From NCBI GenBank assembly GCA_002633005.1, contig NMRA01000022.1:993357-1018224 (forward strand): 24,868 nucleotides of DNA. The letters run 5' to 3'. Below, piece after piece: positions 22,101-24,868 of the stretch. This stretch comes from Phoronis australis. Lineage: Eukaryota > Phoronida > Phoronidae. The translations under genes and the position numbers were made by a program. The first letter of the stretch is position 1; the number at the start of each line of letters is the position of its first letter. Below the pieces are notes generated by a model. The model ran no database searches, had not been told where the DNA came from, and saw only the letters and a list, made by a program, of their open reading frames with translations.

Positions 22101-24311
22101 CCATTTTGAAGGTGGTCTTTTTATCGATAATTTTCTTAAATTTTGTAATTCTTGTAAACGTGAACAGAAGAGAGCATGATTATTTTATGGAACCTAAGAT
22201 TGAACTATCGCGAACCATAGTTCCAAGTGAATTCCTTCAGTCGACCACTATGGTCGAACCATTGACTTTTGAACCAACGATGCGACCCTGCTGCCGAGCT
22301 AAGATTGGTGTACGGCCATAAGATGGCGACTTCCAGGTTGATCCAGGTTGATGCTTAATTTATGCGGACTTATAGACTAGACTGAGTCATAGGCAATCAC
22401 TTGGTTGCTTCAGTAGCGAGTCCTTTTTTCTAATCCAGCTGATCTCTGGTTAAAGATTGCTCCTGAAGTGAAAACGATCTATATGTGATTAGCTCCTAGC
22501 AGTTGACTATACATGTATGCACTTGAATAACTAAAGCCTTCTGTATCTTTTTCCAGATTCTTCGCTACTTTTAACGAGGAAATCAGTGACAACTGCAGTG
22601 TCAACATCTTACCTTTTCAAAATGACGAATTCTACGTTGCTACGGAAACACCTTTCTTGCGCAAGTTTGATCCTCAATCTTTAGACACTCTGGAAAAGGT
22701 AAACAACACTGCAGAATGTGCTCGCGTAAAACAAAATAAGTGGGCTCGAGATGGTTGTCTTTAGACACTGCCTTCGACCAATGAGCATTGCTTTGACAGA
22801 CAAAAACTTCAAAAGCAACGCAAGGCGATATGCGGCCCACCATGTTGCACCGCTAACCGTGAATTGTAAGCTACTGGGGTGTTTATTAGTTTCGTACAAT
22901 TTAATTTGAAATCTTTTCCAATTTTGCTACTAACCTTCTGATTTCAGTGCACTTTAATCATGCATCTTTCTTACGGGTTCATCAAAATATCTCAATATAT
23001 TTTGAAAATAATCGACGGACAAAGAATATGTTGCAAAAAGTTAATTAGCCAACGCAATCCACCTGAAAACAAATGAATTGTGGGTATCCTAGTCCCAGTT
23101 TCATCAAAATCTGTACATTGGTCGAATTCTAAAACGGGTAACAAGTTGAGGCAACGGTGATGGAATCCCTCCAAACATCAAGTGGTGTATCCGAATCCCA
23201 GCCACATGCCTCTGCGTCTTGTTTCTTCAATCTCTGCCAAGTCATAATAGAATATTTAGTAAAAGCAACAAAAAACAAGGATATTCAAATCCTTACACCT
23301 ACATGTATAGCGTTCTCATGCTTGTTTTGCAGATCGATCTTCAACAGTTGGTCGCAGTTAACCTTGCTACCGCACATCCACATTTCGAAGAAGATGGTAC
23401 CATGTATAACATTGGCAGCTCATTTGACGACGGCAGGCCTCATTTTTGTGTGATTAAGGTACCTCCAGCGGACCTGGGCAAGAATGGTAATTAAGTTTCT
23501 TCCCCAATAAATGTACGTGTTCTCACAGGTCGTACTTCGAATTTTCCCCAGTTTGTCTTCTATATATTCGATGGCAACTGACTGGAGCTTGAGAGTTTTT
23601 TTGACTGGGCATCGTCCTCGACAGGGTAACAATGTGACCGGGTATTTCAGAAGCAATGCGATTGATTTTCTTAGAAATCTTATCAGCAATGCAAGCATAC
23701 TAAAGACAGTGAAAAGGTAGGTGCCAAAATTGTCAAAAGGACTCACAACGAGTAGAGAAGAATTATGGCCGGATATCTGCTGTGTCATCCAAGCGAACCT
23801 ATAGCATGACTGCTTTCTAAAGAACGTTTCTTGCAAGCTGCATACGATTTTTAAGAATTTAGTTATTTTACATGGGAGGAATTTATCCACAAAACTGGAA
23901 AAGACCCTTTGCAGAATAAATTGATATCAGTTGTTTATTACGGGGGAAATTACGGAGAAATGAATTCTACGTGAGCGCTCAGTAAGCCATTTAAGTGAGC
24001 CGTTTAGTACCAGGGCAAACAAAACTTTAATGGGAAATTGTTATTTGTACGTCAAGTTGCAATATTTAATCGTGCGGTGTTGTATTTTTACAGACAGGTC
24101 ACCTTCTGCTTTCTCCAAGGCAACCATGATGGCGAGAATTCCCGGCCAATTCAGGGTCTGTCCTTGCTATATTCACAGCTTTGCCATGACCGAAAACTAC
24201 ATCATTTTAATGGAACAGCCACTATATATCAACGTCTTAAAGTTGATATTCAAACATAAAGTAATGCGCAGGCCCTTCTCCGAGTGTTTTGATTTTGATG
24301 ACAAGCGTCCG
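13042..24311 (+). CDS. Carotenoid cleavage oxygenase (BCO1/BCO2/RPE65 family), 5' half, with exons 4-5 duplicated
   Basis: Non-haem iron enzyme family that oxidatively cleaves carotenoids (or, for RPE65, isomerises retinyl esters). Exons are 13042-13162, 15340-15490, 16366-16473, then 18501-18642 and 19277-19430 (copy A) or 22557-22698 and 23333-23486 (copy B), then 24094-24311. With one copy of exons 4-5 they total 894 nt, exactly 298 codons, and all phases match. Motifs: EPLKALVTG near the N-terminus, RAGPGMF and NHFFDG in exon 2, TEFGT and PDPCK in exon 3, TET with Glu157 (second-shell Glu position) in exon 4, AHPH with His189 (first Fe ligand) in exon 5, and YIHSF with His253 (second ligand) in exon 6. 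The His189-His253 spacing of 64 matches the ~61-65 known for RPE65/BCO1. The remaining two His and the C-terminal half lie past the window. The sequence mixes BCO1-like and BCO2-like features, so orthology and substrate are not assigned. Confidence 0.93.
13163..15339 (+). other. Intron 1 of the carotenoid oxygenase
   Basis: Starts GTGATG and ends CTCCAG. 13920-14640 is very AT-rich. A small palindromic element is at 14752-14813. No additional exon is needed, since exons 1 and 2 join in phase through a conserved peptide. Confidence 0.8.
14752..14813. repeat. 62-bp nested palindromic mini-element
   Basis: CCATGGGCGGC (14752-14762) is inverted as GCCGCCTATGG (14803-14813) with one mismatch. Inside lies a perfect 14-bp palindrome GGGGCTATAGCCCC (14786-14799). 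The arrangement suggests a miniature inverted-repeat remnant, or fused ends of a larger element, in intron 1. Confidence 0.5.
15340..15490 (+). CDS. Carotenoid oxygenase exon 2
   Basis: The acceptor is TCTCCAG|GTG, the donor GCAA|GTAAGT. It enters with one base of codon 41 and leaves two bases of codon 91. It carries the family signature IPTWLKGDLVRAGPGMF, NHFFDGMSILHKF and QVTY, covering the first propeller strands and the conserved RxGPGxF and FDG motifs. Joining to exon 3 restores K-F-L-R-S-D, matching the conserved (R/K)FLxSD of BCO proteins. Confidence 0.95.
15491..16365 (+). other. Intron 2, containing a long foldback
   Basis: Starts GTAAGT and ends ACCGTAG. It contains the ~135-bp inverted-repeat element at 15677-15811. 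The frame upstream of the exon 3 acceptor stays open for about 220 bases, but this is intron read-through. Confidence 0.85.
15677..15811. repeat. Foldback/MITE-like inverted repeat in intron 2
   Basis: The left arm (15677-15724) begins CTGGGTAGAGTTCAGTAACG and ends CTAGGACCTCGCTAAAA. The right arm (about 15775-15811) is its reverse complement, TTTTAGCGAGGTCCTAG...GTTACTGAAATCTACCC, with few mismatches. The left arm has about 12 extra bases (ATAGGACCTACG), a small internal duplication of TAGGACCT. The loop is about 50 bases. An RNA copy would form a stem of about 36 bp with one bulge. Confidence 0.75.
16366..16473 (+). CDS. Carotenoid oxygenase exon 3
   Basis: The acceptor is CACCGTAG|GTTTTT, the donor CAACG|GTAAGT. 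It encodes FLRSDAFKTN, QRISVTEFGT and PDPCKSLFQR (residues 92-127 in part), all strongly conserved in BCO1/BCO2. It leaves two bases of an Arg codon completed by the first base of exon 4A or 4B, both of which begin with A (CG|A). Confidence 0.95.
16474..18500 (+). other. Intron 3 upstream of exon copy A
   Basis: Starts GTAAGT and ends TTTTTTCCAG. From 17028 onward it belongs to the duplicated block. No exon or RNA gene is seen. Its minus-strand frame at 17498-17701 accumulates amino-acid changes between the copies and is not coding. Confidence 0.75.
18501..18642 (+). CDS. Carotenoid oxygenase exon 4, copy A
   Basis: The acceptor is TTTTCCAG|ATTC, the donor AAAAG|GTAAAC. The 142 nt complete Arg127 and end in phase 0 at residue 174. 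It encodes FFATFNEEISDNCTV, FYVATETPFLRKFD and SLDTLEK. Glu157 in TET is at the position of the second-shell Glu148 of RPE65. It differs from copy B at four bases, two of them replacing residues (T141 and K in DPKS, against S and Q). Confidence 0.95.
19277..19430 (+). CDS. Carotenoid oxygenase exon 5, copy A
   Basis: The acceptor is TTTTGCAG|ATCG, the donor GAATG|GTAATT. 154 nt, phase 0 in and phase 1 out. It carries LVAVNLATAHPHFEEDG, with His189 as the first iron ligand, followed by YNIGSSFDDG and VIKVPPADL. It ends ...DLDKN plus one base. Seven of its eight differences from copy B are synonymous; the other is Asp against Gly near the 3' end. No copy of exon 6 follows before the gap at 20769. 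Confidence 0.95.
19985..20768. mobile_element. Probable TTAA-site insertion at the end of copy A, right end lost in the gap
   Basis: At 19985-19988 (TTAA) copy A departs abruptly from copy B. The inserted sequence begins AGGACCATGCCACCC and has no match elsewhere in the window. It contains a pentanucleotide microsatellite and a GC-rich tail (20700-20768) that runs into N's. TTAA is the target site of piggyBac-type elements, so this may be a non-autonomous DNA transposon, but no second terminus or transposase is visible. An alternative is a rearrangement breakpoint. Confidence 0.4.
20474..20503. repeat. Pentanucleotide microsatellite (GATAC)6
   Basis: Six perfect GATAC units, within the non-duplicated stretch after copy A. 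Confidence 0.95.
20769..21082. other. Assembly gap (314 N) between the two duplicate blocks
   Basis: All N. It lies exactly where copy B starts, so the true left junction of copy B and the right end of the copy A insertion are both unseen. Confidence 0.99.
22557..22698 (+). CDS. Carotenoid oxygenase exon 4, copy B
   Basis: The acceptor is TTTTCCAG|ATTC, the donor AAAAG|GTAAAC. 142 nt with the same phases as copy A. The frame is intact and the TET glutamate retained. It differs from copy A by NCSV for NCTV and DPQS for DPKS plus two synonymous changes. Splicing from exon 5A (phase 1) to this exon (phase 2) would shift the frame and reach a TAG inside this exon, so 5A and 4B cannot be joined productively. 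Confidence 0.95.
23333..23486 (+). CDS. Carotenoid oxygenase exon 5, copy B
   Basis: The acceptor is TTTTGCAG|ATCG, the donor GAATG|GTAATT. 154 nt with an intact frame and the AHPH iron-ligand motif. It ends ...DLGKN plus one base, which exon 6 completes to GAC (Asp226). This copy is directly followed by exon 6, so it is the one whose splicing partner is certain. Confidence 0.95.
24094..24311 (+). CDS. Carotenoid oxygenase exon 6 (last exon in the window)
   Basis: The acceptor is TTTTTACAG|ACAGG, the donor TCCG|GTAAGT. 218 nt, entering in phase 1 (G|AC) and ending in phase 0 at residue 298. It encodes SPSAFSKATMMARIPGQF, CYIHSFAMTENYIILMEQP and ECFDFDDKRP. His253 of YIHSF is the second iron ligand (His237 in BCO1, His241 in RPE65), and MTENYIILMEQP is a hallmark of the BCO family. 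The gene continues beyond the window. Confidence 0.95.
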
Positions 24312-24868
24312 GTAAGTAGAATATTTTTGTGTCACGCAGATATATGTATTAATGAAAATCAACGGATGCATCATCAATACTTTACGAAAAAGTTATTCTC
24401 ATTTCAGTCTGTGGAAATACAAAATCACCTCCATTAAATCTAAGGGAACGAGGCTTTCGTGATATCTTAAGGTTTAGGTAGTATCTTCTTCACAAGTACG
24501 TGTATTTAGACAAATACCTACAAGATAGTAGATTTTAACTCAGTAAAAACTGATATTTTCTGAATGTAGAAGGCCTGTAGAATTTGATGTGTGACTTTGT
24601 ACCAATCGGCCATTAATTGGGTCACATGACCTGATCTTTTGCAAAATGAAATGTATATTGGTAGCAAAACAGTAAGGTGATCAAATTTCACTTGATATAA
24701 ATTGTTCAAACTGAAATATCCAAACGTTGTTACACAGTTTTCTAAAGTACCATTTCGTTTTGTGCAACTTTTGATTTTTTTCATGAAAATCCTAAAAAGT
24801 CTTTTCGGAGAGTGGAGATCTTTAAAAGTAATTCCTAAAAAGTATTTGGAGAGCACGCAATACATAAG
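24312..24868 (+). other. Start of intron 6, partial
   Basis: Begins GTAAGT. No further exon is seen. The expected next peptide (a short segment leading to the third iron-ligand region) is not found, so the next exon lies outside. Its right part is the second copy of the dispersed repeat. Confidence 0.75.
24508..24805 (+). repeat. Dispersed repeat, copy 2
   Basis: Same-orientation relative of 11500-11820: TTAACTCAG near 24535, GTAGAATTTGA near 24569, ACACAGTTTTCTAAAG near 24732 and a T-rich block near 24770. It lies in intron 6 and outside the 3-kb duplication, so it is an independent copy. Confidence 0.6.

Larger units (their letters stand above)
21083..24069 (+). repeat. Direct duplication, copy B (2.99 kb, contains exons 4B and 5B)
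   Basis: Second copy of the 17028-19988 block. It begins TTGGTAAAATGAG immediately after the gap. It carries about 30 bases (about 23600-23632) absent from copy A and many single-base differences. Unlike copy A it continues without interruption into exon 6. The intronic parts (21083-22556, 22699-23332, 23487-24093) contain no further exon. Confidence 0.95.

Noticed and set aside
24518-24865. 115-codon minus-strand frame similar to one at 11569-11826
   Set aside because: Both lie in copies of the same dispersed repeat. There is no recognised domain, so they are described as a repeat and not as genes.

Overview
The window is eukaryotic, and almost certainly animal, genomic DNA. It has low gene density, one gene with GT-AG introns, repeat remnants and two assembly gaps (4721-5624 and 20769-21082). 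The gene content (a single-exon brainiac-like GT31 glycosyltransferase and a carotenoid cleavage oxygenase), the frequent TAGGCCTA- and ACATGTA-type words and the ~4-5% divergence between two near-identical blocks suggest a highly polymorphic marine invertebrate, perhaps a deuterostome such as a hemichordate, echinoderm or amphioxus. The species cannot be fixed from the sequence alone.

Layout. 1-1834: no supported gene. 1835-3085 (+): intronless type II membrane beta-1,3-galactosyltransferase-like gene. 3086-13041: about 10 kb of intergenic DNA with a gap, AT-rich blocks, short tandem duplications, G-rich inverted-repeat elements and a dispersed repeat whose second copy lies at the right end of the window. 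13042-24311 (+): the 5' half of a carotenoid oxygenase gene of the BCO1/BCO2/RPE65 family. I reconstructed it exon by exon from splice signals and phase. Exons 1-6 join to exactly 298 codons and carry a second-shell Glu and the first two of the four iron-binding His. The 3' half lies beyond the window.

The most notable feature is a ~3 kb direct duplication inside this gene (17028-19988 and 21083-24069). Exons 4 and 5 each occur twice, with intact reading frames and splice sites. The pair is 296 nt long, so a transcript that used both copies in series would be frameshifted. Either the copies are alternative (mutually exclusive) exon cassettes, or the assembly has placed two alleles in tandem. 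A TTAA-bounded insertion-like sequence at the end of copy A, followed by an N gap and then copy B, favours the second reading.

The two genes have no evident functional link. The glycosyltransferase would act in the Golgi on glycans; the oxygenase would cleave carotenoids.
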